This document shows positions 34,189 through 44,919 of a stretch of DNA of 53,294 nt, in pieces. Under the pieces are notes generated by a model that was not told the origin of the DNA, searched no databases, and saw only the letters and a program-made list of their open reading frames with translations. Position numbers and translations under genes: made by a program. Source of the stretch: Hyphomicrobiales bacterium (GTDB taxonomy: Bacteria > Pseudomonadota > Alphaproteobacteria > Rhizobiales > JAJFHC01); NCBI GenBank assembly GCA_021775835.1, contig JAJFHC010000136.1, positions 1-53,294 on the forward strand. The letters run 5' to 3'. Position 1 is the first letter of the stretch. Each line of letters begins with the position of its first letter.

Positions 34189-35034
34189 TCATCGCGCCAG
34201 TCTGAGCAAGGCAACCCCCAGAACGGTGACGAAGGTTGCAAAAACCTTCACCAGATTGAGGGCCTCCTTGAGAAAAAACACCCCGATCAGCAGTGCGAAG
34301 ATGATGCTCGTTTCCCGCAATGCCGTGACCAGCGCGATCGGGGCCTGGGTAAACGACCAGATCACAAGCGCGTAGGCCGCAAACGACGCGCCCCCTCCCA
34401 GAAAAAACACCTTTTTCCCGCTTGTCGCAATGCCCTTCAGGGCGCCGGGCTGCTTGATCAGGACAAATGACAGAAACGCCACGGAATTGAAAAGGGTGAG
34501 CCAGCCGTAGAACCCCAGCGCGGTTCCAGCCTCCCGGGCACCCAGTCCATCGATCAGCGAATAACCGGCGATGAAACATCCCGTGACGACTGCCGACAGA
34601 GCAGCCTTGGGGTTGTGCAAGCCCGAACTTGCGCGCACAAATACCAGGCTCATGATGCCCAGCCCGATCAGTATGATCGCGCCCATCTCCATGGTCGAAA
34701 GCGCAACCCCCAGCACAGACACCGAAACCACCGCAACGATAAGCGGCGCGCATCCGCGTGCGATTGGATAGACCTGTGTCAGGTCCCCGATCCGGTAGGA
34801 CATCATCAGGAACAACTGATAGCCGAAGTGAAGGGCAACACCGAGCCCGAGAAAGAGCCAGCTTTCCCGCGCAGGCGCCGGTACGAAGAACAGGACCAGC
34901 ACACCAAACGGCGCATGCCCCAGCACGACGGCCGCCATGCTTTGAAGCTTATCTCCACTGCCCTTGACCAGCGCGTTCCAGGATGCGTGCAGTGCCGCTG
35001 CCAGCAGCACGGCAAAAAAGACAATCGGTTCCAA
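34189..35034 (-). CDS. EamA/DMT-family transporter
   Basis: A 281-residue membrane protein with ten predicted helices in two EamA repeats. Typical parts are the N-terminal FFAVLLAAALHASWNALVKG and LRETSIIFALLIGVFFLKEALNLVKVFATFVTVLGVALL at the end of the second repeat, a classic EamA signature (ETS..G..FLKE). It probably exports a metabolite; the substrate is unknown. It follows the MFS gene at 35086 by 51 bases on the same strand and may share its transcript. Confidence 0.9.
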   Translation of the reverse strand: MEPIVFFAVLLAAALHASWNALVKGSGDKLQSMAAVVLGHAPFGVLVLFFVPAPARESWLFLGLGVALHFGYQLFLMMSYRIGDLTQVYPIARGCAPLIVAVVSVSVLGVALSTMEMGAIILIGLGIMSLVFVRASSGLHNPKAALSAVVTGCFIAGYSLIDGLGAREAGTALGFYGWLTLFNSVAFLSFVLIKQPGALKGIATSGKKVFFLGGGASFAAYALVIWSFTQAPIALVTALRETSIIFALLIGVFFLKEALNLVKVFATFVTVLGVALLRLAR

Positions 35035-35085
35035 GGTATCCCTCTCCAGAAAGTGGCAGGGCGCCGGTACGACAGTGTACAGAAA

Positions 35086-36315
35086 CTACAATCTCTTGGG
35101 CAGATAACGCGACAGCCCTGCCATGGCGCAATGGATCACGCCGCCGGTGACAAACACGAAGGGCAGTGGCAGGAAAATGAGGACAATTGCAAACAGACCG
35201 GGTGTCGCCAGCGACGTGCCGTGCCGGTAGGTGGTATAAACCGACGTCATTTCCGCACGCTCGTATGGGTGGACTGCCCGCAGGAAGGGTACATTCCCGG
35301 CCCCGTCTATCATGGTTGCGAAAAATGCCGCCGCCACCATCAGCGCCATCCCGGCTTCTGTCCAGGAGAACGGATATGACGCGAGCATGCCGGCGGCGAT
35401 CGTCGCCAGCCCGGTGGCCAGATAGGCTCCCATCAGCAACTGGCGCACACCATACTTCTCGCCCAATCGCCCCCAGTTTCGCACAAACACCATCGGCATG
35501 ACGCCAAACGAAACCAGTGCCGCCCCCACCTCGGCGCTGTAACCGGCCTCAGTTGCAAAGATCGGCGTATAGACGAAAAACATGAGCCACCATCCGTTAC
35601 GGCCGACCGCCAGCATCCAGGCCAGCACAAGCCGGGGCTGCTTGATGAATTTCGGTATGATTTTCGTCAGGCTTGGAGGTGGCTTCGTGGCGGCCTTTAT
35701 CGCCTGATTGTCGGACAGTCGGAATTTCCAGAACGTGACAAGCAGCAGAGTCGCGGTGACGGCGACCACGAGATAGGTTAGATTCTCGAGCACATTGCGG
35801 TCGAGAAAAACCCCGACCCAGGGACCCGCAATGAACACCATCCCCGAAAACAAAAGCCTCTTGGGCTCAAAGTGGTTGAGTTCCCGCCGTGGAATATGAT
35901 CGAGCATGTAGAGGCTGATCGTGACCTCGAGGGCCGCCGTCGCGGAGATCTGCAGCAAAAGCGCTAGGATGGCCGTCCAGATGTGGCCCTGCATGAACAG
36001 GATGGCCGACACCACATAACACGATGTCCCGATCGTCATGATCCAGCGTCTCTTGAAGACGTGGATAGCGGCAGGCAGGACCAGGCTGACCACAAGACCG
36101 GCAACACTCACCGTCAGATAGACAATACTGACAAGCTGGGCGTCCTTCAGAAGACTGTACAAATGGAGCGGAACCAAGGTCATGAGAAGCGCGCGGCACG
36201 CCGACTCGAGCGTAAACAGCACAACAAAACTGTTGGCTTTGCCCTCTTCGACATTGCGAAGCAGGATTGGAAGGTGAATGCGGCGCAAGATCTTGGCCCC
36301 TATGTACCGTCCCAC
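35086..36315 (-). CDS. MFS transporter
   Basis: A 409-residue membrane protein with about 12 predicted segments. SFVVLFTLESACRALLMTLVPLHLYSLL forms TM1, and SFGVMPMVFVRNWGRLGEKYGVRQLL contains the repeat of the MFS GxxxDxxG-like loop between TM8 and TM9. The N-terminal ~25 residues are basic and cytoplasmic (MGRYIGAKILRRIHLPILLRN). Substrate unknown. It is the first gene of a probable pair with the EamA gene and diverges from another EamA gene at 36448. Confidence 0.85.
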   Translation of the reverse strand: MGRYIGAKILRRIHLPILLRNVEEGKANSFVVLFTLESACRALLMTLVPLHLYSLLKDAQLVSIVYLTVSVAGLVVSLVLPAAIHVFKRRWIMTIGTSCYVVSAILFMQGHIWTAILALLLQISATAALEVTISLYMLDHIPRRELNHFEPKRLLFSGMVFIAGPWVGVFLDRNVLENLTYLVVAVTATLLLVTFWKFRLSDNQAIKAATKPPPSLTKIIPKFIKQPRLVLAWMLAVGRNGWWLMFFVYTPIFATEAGYSAEVGAALVSFGVMPMVFVRNWGRLGEKYGVRQLLMGAYLATGLATIAAGMLASYPFSWTEAGMALMVAAAFFATMIDGAGNVPFLRAVHPYERAEMTSVYTTYRHGTSLATPGLFAIVLIFLPLPFVFVTGGVIHCAMAGLSRYLPKRL

Positions 36316-36447
36316 TCAACGGCATATTGGCAGGTTCGGCTCCTCCAGCACAAAAGGCAAATTCGCCCGGCACATAGCAGCCATGCAATCGACGCATAGC
36401 TGGCATGTGGCGAAAACCCGTTGCATCAACATGCGTTTTGACCCGCT

Positions 36448-37410
36448 ATGGACGAAACGAGCGGAATGGCATTTCAAATGCAGGCGGTACAATCGGAAAT
36501 TTCGGAGCAGAGGAACCTCTCTGCCTATCTGCTGTTGCTCTTCATGGGCATAATCTGGGGTTTTGCTCTGTCTTTGGCCAAGATCGCCGGGCAACTGGGA
36601 GGACATCCGATCGGTCTCGCGTTCTGGCAGGTCAGTGTCAGCGGCGGGCTCCTGCTGGCGATTTCGCTACTCACGGGCGGTCCTCCAAAATTGCGTCCCG
36701 ATGTTTTCCGGTTCAGCATGATCTGCGGTGTCTGCGGCGTGGCGTTTCCGGCCATAGCCCTGTTCTGGTGCGCATTGCATCTGCCCGCCGGTGTGGTTGC
36801 CATCGCGTTTGCCAGCATGCCCTTGTTCACCTATGTCCTGACGGTCGTGTTCGGCGTCGAGCGCGGAGAACGGCGCCGGCTCCTGGGTGTCACGATCGGT
36901 CTTGGGGCCATGGCGCTGATCGTGTTTCCCGGTTCGGCCTTGCCGGAGCCCGGCCTTACCCCCTGGGTAATGCTGGCTCTTGCCGCCAGCGTCGGCATGT
37001 CGATCGAAAATTTCTACGCCGGTGGCTATCGGCCACCCGGGTTGTCTTCCGTGGCCCTTAGTGCCGTCAGGCAATTGGGAGCAGTGGTGGTTTTGTTACC
37101 GGTCGTCTGGTCGACCGGCACATTCCTGCCGGTTCTTCAGCCCTGGGGTGTTCTGCAGTGGGTGGCAACTGCAAATGGGGTCATCAGCGGCGTGGCCTTT
37201 ACGATCCTGCTGTACGTGATCCGGACATCAGGGCCTATTTTTGCAAGCCAGACCGCCTATGTCATCACGCTTGCCGGCGTCGGTTGGGGAATCATTCTGT
37301 TCAACGAGTTTCACTCGGCTTATGTCTGGGGCGCGCTCCTTCTGACCATGTTCGGTACAGCTCTCGTACGCCCCCGGCTGCCCAAACCTGCGGCTGGGGT
37401 AACAGTTTAG
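36448..37410 (+). CDS. EamA/DMT-family transporter
   Basis: A protein of up to 320 residues with ten helices in two EamA domains (LLLLFMGIIWGFALSLAKIAGQLG; WCALHLPAGVVAIAFASMPLFTYVLTVV; second repeat ending in LAGVGWGIILFNEFHSAYVWGALLLTMFGTAL). Starts at 36448, 36466 and 36478 are all possible; none has a strong ribosome site, and the helical core begins about 26 residues in. Substrate unknown. It is not closely similar to the EamA gene at 34189. It lies alone, divergent from the MFS gene. Confidence 0.88.
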   Translation: MDETSGMAFQMQAVQSEISEQRNLSAYLLLLFMGIIWGFALSLAKIAGQLGGHPIGLAFWQVSVSGGLLLAISLLTGGPPKLRPDVFRFSMICGVCGVAFPAIALFWCALHLPAGVVAIAFASMPLFTYVLTVVFGVERGERRRLLGVTIGLGAMALIVFPGSALPEPGLTPWVMLALAASVGMSIENFYAGGYRPPGLSSVALSAVRQLGAVVVLLPVVWSTGTFLPVLQPWGVLQWVATANGVISGVAFTILLYVIRTSGPIFASQTAYVITLAGVGWGIILFNEFHSAYVWGALLLTMFGTALVRPRLPKPAAGVTV

Positions 37411-37531
37411 TCACCAAACCCTCAGGTGTTTCTTACGGGAAATCAGACCTTAAACAATCTCTGCTATCTCTCATCCGTACGCGGGCTTCTTTGCAAAACC
37501 GAGCACCGTGCAGGGCACAGGGGTAGATTAA

Positions 37532-39001
<1,470 letters not shown>

Positions 39002-39031
39002 CCCGGTGCAGTTCCGGGCCGGCGTGTCTGA

Positions 39032-39823
39032 CTACCGGGAAAAACTCTCGCCTGAATTGATCGCCGCGACGGAGACGAAACCGTCGCGATTGTCGAGTCC
39101 ACAGGCCTCGATCATCGCCTGGGACGCGGCATTGTCCGGTGCCACCTGCTCCTTGGCCATCGTCCAGCCGAAGCGGTTGTGGCTCTCCACAAGCATTGTC
39201 GCATTGACAAGCCGTCCGAGGCCTCGGCGTCGATACAGGGAAGATACCGAGACCATGCCGGCAAACAGATAGCCGGCGAGACGGCTATCGGCATGATAAC
39301 GATAGGCTGCAGAAGCCGTTGCCGCCAGATTGTTCTGCGCGTCACTGATGCAGACGGTTACAACCGGCACAGCCTCGCCCCGACTGTAGTAGGCCGGATA
39401 GGGAGAAACGCCGGTCTCGGTGTTGAGCGCCTGAATGGCGGTGATCTGGGCGTCGCTCGGACAACTATGCACCTCAATTTGGCACCCCTCCGGCAGGCTA
39501 ATTTCATCCATCAGGTTTCGGCATACTGGCAAGACCGTCTGCGGCGTTCCAAGAAAGGCGTTCCAGACTGGTGTTTTCCACTGTGGGCCCAGATGCCTAT
39601 GGATGGCTGCAACAGTTTCCTCCCGATCAACACACGGGAAGCCCGCCAGCAGGTCTTCGTTGGCCAGTTCGGTCAGTCTTTCCCAACCGACACTGACCGG
39701 GTCGACAAAGTGGAGAAGTCGTCCCCCGTTAGCGACACCTGGCGTTTCAGCAATCCAGGAATGGCGCTCGCGAAGCAGCTTTTGAAGCCGCATCTGGTTA
39801 TCGGTACCGACGAACTCAGCCAT
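39032..39823 (-). CDS. GNAT-family N-acetyltransferase
   Basis: A 263-residue protein whose C-terminal half is a GNAT domain: GYLFAGMVSVSSLYRRRGLGRLVNATML is the acetyl-CoA binding motif A (RRRGLG), and KEQVAPDNAASQAMIEACGL is motif B. The N-terminal half (about 1-130) has no recognised family. The substrate is unknown. It converges with wcaJ and diverges from the crp-like gene, so the CRP-type palindrome at 39984-39999 lies about 160 bases from its start as well. Confidence 0.85.
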   Translation of the reverse strand: MAEFVGTDNQMRLQKLLRERHSWIAETPGVANGGRLLHFVDPVSVGWERLTELANEDLLAGFPCVDREETVAAIHRHLGPQWKTPVWNAFLGTPQTVLPVCRNLMDEISLPEGCQIEVHSCPSDAQITAIQALNTETGVSPYPAYYSRGEAVPVVTVCISDAQNNLAATASAAYRYHADSRLAGYLFAGMVSVSSLYRRRGLGRLVNATMLVESHNRFGWTMAKEQVAPDNAASQAMIEACGLDNRDGFVSVAAINSGESFSR

Positions 39824-39983
39824 GAGTTTCCCTTTTTGATGTCGCCAGCGAAGCTTTATTCAAGCGTCTTTTAAACACATTTATGGCTTCGATATGCGTC
39901 TATGGTGTCATGACGATCAAGAAACGCCGTTAACCTGTGAAGAAGAGAGCCCGCTTGCTGCCGTGTTCTTGACGAAAGCGAGT

Positions 39984-39999
39984 AGTGACGCACGTCACA
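39984..39999. promoter_or_regulatory. CRP-type palindrome upstream of the crp-like gene
   Basis: AGTGA-CGCACG-TCACA matches the CRP consensus TGTGA-N6-TCACA at 9 of 10 fixed positions, with CG-rich central bases that are themselves palindromic. It lies in a 320-base gap between the GNAT gene (minus, start 39823) and the crp-like gene (plus, start 40144); its centre is about 152 bases upstream of the latter. No convincing -10/-35 pair is assigned. It is a candidate autoregulatory site. Confidence 0.65.
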
Positions 40000-40143
40000 A
40001 AGCAAGCGCAGACATGCCAATATGTAAGAAACGCGACAGAATTCCGGGCAATGGTACCGGAAAACAATTGCACTGTTAGCGTCACCCGTCGCATTGTTCG
40101 AAACAAACTTTGGCAAAGGGGTTGCCACTGGGGGAAATTGCGA

Positions 40144-40848
40144 ATGACAACACTTTCGATCGAACAAAAGAAAGAACTCTTGAAGGGTCACTTCCTGTTG
40201 CGCCATCTCCGCGAATGGGACCTGGAGCGTCTTGCCCGTCATTCCAGGATCGTGAGCGCCAAGGCTGGCACGGTCATATTCAAGAAACATGATCCCGGAG
40301 ATTCCATGATCGTCATCATATCGGGGCGTGTCATGATAGGGTCGAAGTCCCCGGAAGGCCGTGAAATCCTGTTCAACATAATGAGCACCGGTGAAGTGTT
40401 CGGAGAAATCGCGTTTCTGGACGAGGAATCGCGTTCAGCCGACGCGAAGGCTCTTGAAGACACCACCTACCTCGTGCTCGAGCGCCGCTACTTTCTGCCG
40501 TTCCTTGAGGAGAATCCCAAGGTTGCCGTTGAGCTTATGATCGTCTTGTGCAAACGCCTGCGCAATGCGACCGGGCAGATCGAAGATACAGCCTTCTTCG
40601 AGCTGAGCACACGACTGGCCAAGAAGCTGATCGCGTTTGCCGAACATTATGGATCGATTCATGAACATGGTTCCAGAATCGAACTGCCGCTAAGCCAGTC
40701 GGATCTGGGTGCCATGCTCAATGCCACCCGTGAAAGCATCAACCGACAACTCCGGTCCTGGGTAAAGAGCGGTCTGATCGAAATGGAAGATGGCTCCATT
40801 ATCGTGGTCGACGTCAACCGCCTGACCAAGGTCGCCGAGGAGGCTTAG
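40144..40848 (+). CDS. CRP-type cyclic-nucleotide-responsive transcription regulator
   Basis: A 234-residue CRP/FNR-family regulator. The cNMP-binding domain keeps the phosphate-binding cassette FGEIAFLDEESRSADA (Gly 87, Glu 88, Arg 97, Ser 98), the hallmark of true cyclic-nucleotide binders; FNR cysteines are absent. In the HTH, LSQSDLGAMLNATRESINRQLRSW has Arg 196, Glu 197 and Arg 201 at the places of CRP Arg 180, Glu 181 and Arg 185, which read TGTGA half-sites. The start ATG follows GGGGGA; upstream in-frame starts lack a ribosome site. It is 2 bases before the adenylate cyclase gene, so sensor and effector are in one operon. Confidence 0.93.
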   Translation: MTTLSIEQKKELLKGHFLLRHLREWDLERLARHSRIVSAKAGTVIFKKHDPGDSMIVIISGRVMIGSKSPEGREILFNIMSTGEVFGEIAFLDEESRSADAKALEDTTYLVLERRYFLPFLEENPKVAVELMIVLCKRLRNATGQIEDTAFFELSTRLAKKLIAFAEHYGSIHEHGSRIELPLSQSDLGAMLNATRESINRQLRSWVKSGLIEMEDGSIIVVDVNRLTKVAEEA

Positions 40849-40850
40849 GC

Positions 40851-42863
40851 TTGATGGGGTTTACCCTGTCCCGAAAAATTGGCCCCACGACACCTGGTAA
40901 CGAAAGCGTTCCCCTGAACGTCCTGTTTTTTCTCGTCGTGCTGGCCGCTGGCCTGATCCAGGCTGCTCGCATGCTCGGGCTTCTTCAGTTTCTGGAATTT
41001 GCCGCCTACGACCAGTTTCTGCGCATGCGCGCAGGCTCGATCGGATCGCCCAGCTATGCGGCCGTCGTGACCATCGATGACGAGGATCTGAAAGGTCTAA
41101 ACTGGCCGGTACCCGATGGCAGGCTCAATGATATTGTTACCCGTGCCCTGGAGTTCCGGGCCAGGGTCGTGGGCCTGGATGTCTACCGTCCGACGCCGCA
41201 GCCGCCGGGGTCGAACGCTCTCAATCAGACCCTGAGGACGCGCCCAGACGTGGTCGGTATACTTCGGTTTCCCTCAGTGGACGGCGTCGGCGTGGCCCCG
41301 CCTCCGGCAATCACGTCACCGCACCGAATCGGCTTTTCAGACATCCCCCTTGATCATGACGGTCTGGTTCGCCGTGCTCTGCTTTACCAGAACAACGCTG
41401 AGGGAACACGGACAAGCATTGCCTTGCAGACTGCGCGGATATGGTTGTCTGAACGCAAGATCGTGCCGGGCCGATCACCGACAAGTCCCGTCGGTCTGAA
41501 GATAGGCGCAGCCGACCTGCACCCGATCGGAACGACCTACGGCAGTTACCACAGCCTCGATGCAAGCGGATTCCAGATCGCATACGATTACAGGAGACGG
41601 CCGGACCAAATTCCGGTAGTGCGCGCCCGTGACCTCTTGTCCGGCGTGATCAAGCCCGACGTCCTCGACGGCCGCATCGTGTTCATCGGCATCACCAGTC
41701 AGGAGGTCAAGGATCTTTTTATCGCCCCGCAGGCCGGGGGCCCGGATCGCAAGTCAACATATGGCGTGTTCCTTCACGCTCACGCTGCCGATCAGATTGT
41801 CAGGCAGGCTCTGGGACAGTCGTCGGTGGCGTCGGATCTTCCCTCGCCGGTTGAGACCATTCTGATACTGCTTGGCGCGGCACTTGCCGCGGCCGTTCTG
41901 CAATTGAGCAACCGCGCACAGGTGCACGTGGCTTTGGGCCTGCTTGGCGCCATGCTCATTGCGATTGCCGCCTACGCCGCCTTCCTGTGGAGTTGGTGGA
42001 TTCCGGTGGTGCCGGTGGTCCTGTCTTTCCTGCTGTCCTCGACCCTGGTCATCGGGTACCGCGGGGTCGTCGACCGCAGACGGCGTATGGCGCTGGCCGG
42101 CTTGTTGACCAACCAGGTATCGGCCGCCGTCGCTCAGCAACTCTGGCAGAACCGCCATGCAATCCTCAAGGGAACAAAACCTATTCCGACCCGGCTGACA
42201 GCGACGGTTCTGTTTGTCGATCTCGCCGGATCGACGACGGTGGCCGACGAACTGCCTCCGGAACAGGTTGTTGACTGGATCAGCCGGTTCCTCGCTGAAA
42301 TGGCCGACGCGGTTCTTGTCCACGACGGTGTTGTCGAAAAATTCACCGGCGATGGCTTGATGGCGGTATTCGGTATACCGATACCACGAACCGATGACGC
42401 AGCCATTGCAAACGACGTCCGTCGGGCCTGCGATACTGCCTTGGATATGAGCAGCAGGTTGGATCGCCTCAACCGGGAAGGCATCAGGGGGCATTTGCCG
42501 TACACGACCTGCCGTATCGGCATTCACACCGGCAAACTCTCTGCCGGCAATGTGGGCAGCCGCACCCGTACCCAATATACCGTCATCGGCCAGGCCGCCA
42601 ACCTCGCGGCGCGGCTGGAGTCTTATGGCAAGGACGATCCCATCATCGCAAATGACAGGAACGGCAATCCGATTGATTGCCGCATCCTGATCAGCGAAAA
42701 TACCAAGTCCTATTTGCATGAGGGGTATAACGCCGAGGAGATCGGCGCGATTGAACTGCGCGGCGCCCAGAACGCACTCAAGGCTTTCCGCTTGAACTCG
42801 AGCCAGACCAGGACCGAGGACGGTCCCAGCAAACCCAATAAACTGTCGGGAGAGCAGGCATGA
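40851..42863 (+). CDS. CHASE2-domain class III adenylate cyclase
   Basis: A 670-residue transmembrane cyclase. One N-terminal helix (about 22-42) leads to a periplasmic CHASE2 sensor domain (about 50-330), three helices (about 335-405) and a cytoplasmic catalytic domain (about 445-625). Metal Asp 457 (LFVDLAGST) and Asp 501 (FTGDG), Lys 497 plus Thr 577 in the purine-specificity positions (an adenylate-type pair), and Asn 584 / Arg 588 (GQAANLAARLE) are intact. It should make cAMP in response to an envelope signal. TTG at 40851 (spacer 8 from GAGGAGG) or ATG at 40854 begins the gene. The stop overlaps the DUF928 gene start as ATGA. Confidence 0.94.
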   Translation: MMGFTLSRKIGPTTPGNESVPLNVLFFLVVLAAGLIQAARMLGLLQFLEFAAYDQFLRMRAGSIGSPSYAAVVTIDDEDLKGLNWPVPDGRLNDIVTRALEFRARVVGLDVYRPTPQPPGSNALNQTLRTRPDVVGILRFPSVDGVGVAPPPAITSPHRIGFSDIPLDHDGLVRRALLYQNNAEGTRTSIALQTARIWLSERKIVPGRSPTSPVGLKIGAADLHPIGTTYGSYHSLDASGFQIAYDYRRRPDQIPVVRARDLLSGVIKPDVLDGRIVFIGITSQEVKDLFIAPQAGGPDRKSTYGVFLHAHAADQIVRQALGQSSVASDLPSPVETILILLGAALAAAVLQLSNRAQVHVALGLLGAMLIAIAAYAAFLWSWWIPVVPVVLSFLLSSTLVIGYRGVVDRRRRMALAGLLTNQVSAAVAQQLWQNRHAILKGTKPIPTRLTATVLFVDLAGSTTVADELPPEQVVDWISRFLAEMADAVLVHDGVVEKFTGDGLMAVFGIPIPRTDDAAIANDVRRACDTALDMSSRLDRLNREGIRGHLPYTTCRIGIHTGKLSAGNVGSRTRTQYTVIGQAANLAARLESYGKDDPIIANDRNGNPIDCRILISENTKSYLHEGYNAEEIGAIELRGAQNALKAFRLNSSQTRTEDGPSKPNKLSGEQA

Positions 42864-43549
42864 TTACCCAGAACTCATCGCCGCGTCACAAAAGGACCAG
42901 GTTCGGCCGCGCCCTTCTGGGCAGTTTGTTTCTGGCTTGCGGTGTATTTGCAGCGTTTCAGGCAAACGCCCAGGAAACCACACCGAGTGCGGAACCCATT
43001 GTCTTTGTCCCACCGGTTGTCGGTGCGCCGGGCAATCGGGTAGGTGCTGGAACACGGTCCGGAAACACTTCTTCTACTGCCGGCTTGTCTCTGGTGGCCC
43101 CCAGCGGCGGCGGTCTCACACGCCTGGAGACGCCGGTTCTCTACTGGTGGATCGAGGCTGGTTTTACCGGCTCGGTTCAAATCCAGATCCGCGCCGACAA
43201 GACCGAGAGGCCGCTCCTCGATTTGCAGGAAAACCTGTCGGCGCCACCAGGCCTGCAGTCCTTCGACCTCGGCAGCCTTGGCCTGCGCATCCGCGACCGC
43301 CAGATCTACGAATGGTCCGTTACTCTCCATCCTGCCGGCAACGGCACATCCCGTCGTGCCGTCACATACCTTGAGCGCCAGCCGGCGAACGCATCCGACA
43401 CGGCGGGAGACAAGGCCGCCGCTGCCCGCATGCTGGCGTCGCAGGGGATCTGGTTTGATGCGTTTGCAATAGCGGCCCGTAACCCGGCACTTGAGGTCTA
43501 CCGCAATACACTTCTGGACAAGATCGGCATCAAGCCTGTTGCGAAGTAG
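42860..43549 (+). CDS. Secreted DUF928 protein
   Basis: A 229-residue protein with a signal peptide ending near AQA (residue 38). The mature part matches DUF928: GAPGNRVGAGTRSG, then LVAPSGGGLTRLETPVLYWWIEAGFTG, and an immunoglobulin-like strand region ending in IYEWSVTLHP. DUF928 is best known from cyanobacteria, where it often neighbours CHASE2, CHAT or TPR genes. Here it is translationally coupled to the CHASE2 cyclase, so its most likely place is in the periplasm as a partner or ligand carrier for that sensor (inference). The C-terminal ~60 residues look helical (MLASQGIWFDAFAIAAR). Confidence 0.87.
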   Translation: MITQNSSPRHKRTRFGRALLGSLFLACGVFAAFQANAQETTPSAEPIVFVPPVVGAPGNRVGAGTRSGNTSSTAGLSLVAPSGGGLTRLETPVLYWWIEAGFTGSVQIQIRADKTERPLLDLQENLSAPPGLQSFDLGSLGLRIRDRQIYEWSVTLHPAGNGTSRRAVTYLERQPANASDTAGDKAAAARMLASQGIWFDAFAIAARNPALEVYRNTLLDKIGIKPVAK

Positions 43550-43601
43550 CCCTCGGGCGTTTACCTGACACGGAGCGCCAAATGAAAAAGGGTTCGCTGA
43601 A

Positions 43602-44240
43602 ATGGATCATCTTGCCAACCACCTGCCCAATCTGGCTCTGGCATATCTGGCCTATCTGATTGCAACACTTAGCCCAGGTCCCGCCAACCTCGCGATAGTC
43701 GCCACGTCCATCCGCAGCGGGCGCGCAGCGGGATTGTACGTCGCGGCCGGTGTCGTGCTCGGTTCGCTGACCTGGGGCATCCTGGCTGCCCTGGGCCTGT
43801 CGACGTTCATGACATCATACGGATGGGCCATGGAAGTCCTTAGAATTGCCGGAGGTCTCTACCTGCTTTGGCTCGCCTGGAAGTCGATACGCTCCGCCAT
43901 AGGCAATGAACCACCGGCGCTTCCCGATACGGGCACACGGATCGCCGGTTCAAGGTTTTTCTATCGCGGACTTGCCATTCACCTGACAAACCCGAAATCG
44001 ATATTTGCCTGGCTGGCAATCATTGCAATTGGTGTCGGACCCGCCGCACCGGCCTGGATGGCCGCCGCCATCATCGCCGGGTGCTTCATGATGGGTATTG
44101 TCATATTCGGGGGCTACGCCGTGGTGTTTTCAACCGGCAGGATGACGAGGACCTATCTTTCCTTCAGACGATGGATAGACGGGACGACCGCCGTCGTCTT
44201 CGGATTTGCCGGACTGAAACTCCTGACATCCCGATCCTGA
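43602..44240 (+). CDS. LysE-family exporter (RhtB-like)
   Basis: A 212-residue membrane protein with six predicted helices and the LysE/RhtB N-terminal signature ATLSPGPANLAIVATSIRSGRAAGLYVAAGVVLG. Such proteins export amino acids or their derivatives. AAGGG 9 bases before the ATG supports the start. It is 52 bases after DUF928 on the same strand, but its ordinary metabolic function suggests it is a bystander rather than part of the cyclase group. A strong terminator follows at 44243. Confidence 0.92.
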   Translation: MDHLANHLPNLALAYLAYLIATLSPGPANLAIVATSIRSGRAAGLYVAAGVVLGSLTWGILAALGLSTFMTSYGWAMEVLRIAGGLYLLWLAWKSIRSAIGNEPPALPDTGTRIAGSRFFYRGLAIHLTNPKSIFAWLAIIAIGVGPAAPAWMAAAIIAGCFMMGIVIFGGYAVVFSTGRMTRTYLSFRRWIDGTTAVVFGFAGLKLLTSRS

Positions 44241-44242
44241 CC

Positions 44243-44273
44243 TGGCCGGGTACCCGGTCAGTATCTATTTTTT
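44243..44273 (+). terminator. Rho-independent terminator after the LysE gene
   Basis: TGGCCGGG-TA-CCCGGTCA (44243-44260) forms an 8-bp stem with one G-T pair and is followed by a T-rich run (TATTTTTT, to 44273). It ends the plus-strand group crp/cyclase/DUF928/LysE. The T tract overlaps the stop of the convergent OmpA gene. Confidence 0.8.
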
Positions 44274-44786
44274 CGCAACCCTCACCACTTCGACCCGGCG
44301 GTTGCGCTCGGCGTTCGGGCTGACCCCTTCCAGCAAACGGGATTCGCCATGGCCCACAGCGACCAGTTGTCTGTCATCGATACCCCGGTTCGTGAGATAT
44401 CGCAGTACCGACGCCGCCCTACGCTCCGAGAGAGACTTGTTGTACACAGCCGAGCCGCTCGCGTCCGTGTGGCCTTCAATCAGGAACCGGTAGTCCTTCA
44501 GTTCCGGCGACAGCAGGGCCTGGGCAATGGTGTTCAGGAGATCGAGGGCCTCATCGGTGAGATCCGCACTATTGAACAGAAAAGTAACCGGGGCCGCGAC
44601 ACTCACTTCCGTGTCCTCGTCAATGCCAACCGGCGTCAGCGAGCGGACCACGAACTCCGAAGAAACATCCTTGGGAACGAGAGTGCGGACCCGTGCTTTC
44701 TCCGCAGCGCCGGCCAGAGTCACAAAGGCCAGACAAAGCGTTGCGGCAGCAATCATCACCGGCGCAGTTCTCATCATCTCAATCAT
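44265..44786 (-). CDS. OmpA-family protein (small)
   Basis: A 173-residue envelope protein: signal peptide (to about residue 28), an unassigned linker, then an OmpA_C peptidoglycan-binding domain (FLFNSADLTDEALDLLNTIAQAL, IEGHTDASGSAVYNKSLSERRAASVLRYL, VGHGESRLLEGVSPNAERNRRVEV). The Asp and Arg that bind diaminopimelate (HTDASG...NKSLSERRA) are present. No lipobox. It follows the DUF4384 gene by 133 bases on the same strand and ends the caspase gene set; the other OmpA protein (48755-49681) begins it. Confidence 0.9.
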   Translation of the reverse strand: MIEMMRTAPVMIAAATLCLAFVTLAGAAEKARVRTLVPKDVSSEFVVRSLTPVGIDEDTEVSVAAPVTFLFNSADLTDEALDLLNTIAQALLSPELKDYRFLIEGHTDASGSAVYNKSLSERRAASVLRYLTNRGIDDRQLVAVGHGESRLLEGVSPNAERNRRVEVVRVAKK

Positions 44787-44919
44787 CTCCCCGTTTCACA
44801 GTATTCCAATGAACCGCAATCAATACGCACCCCGGAACTTGACGTGCCAGGATGCTCTTTCGAACACCCCGGCACTGTCGGCCCCGCTGGCCCGCCTCTA
44901 ACTGGGCAAAAGGCTTGAA

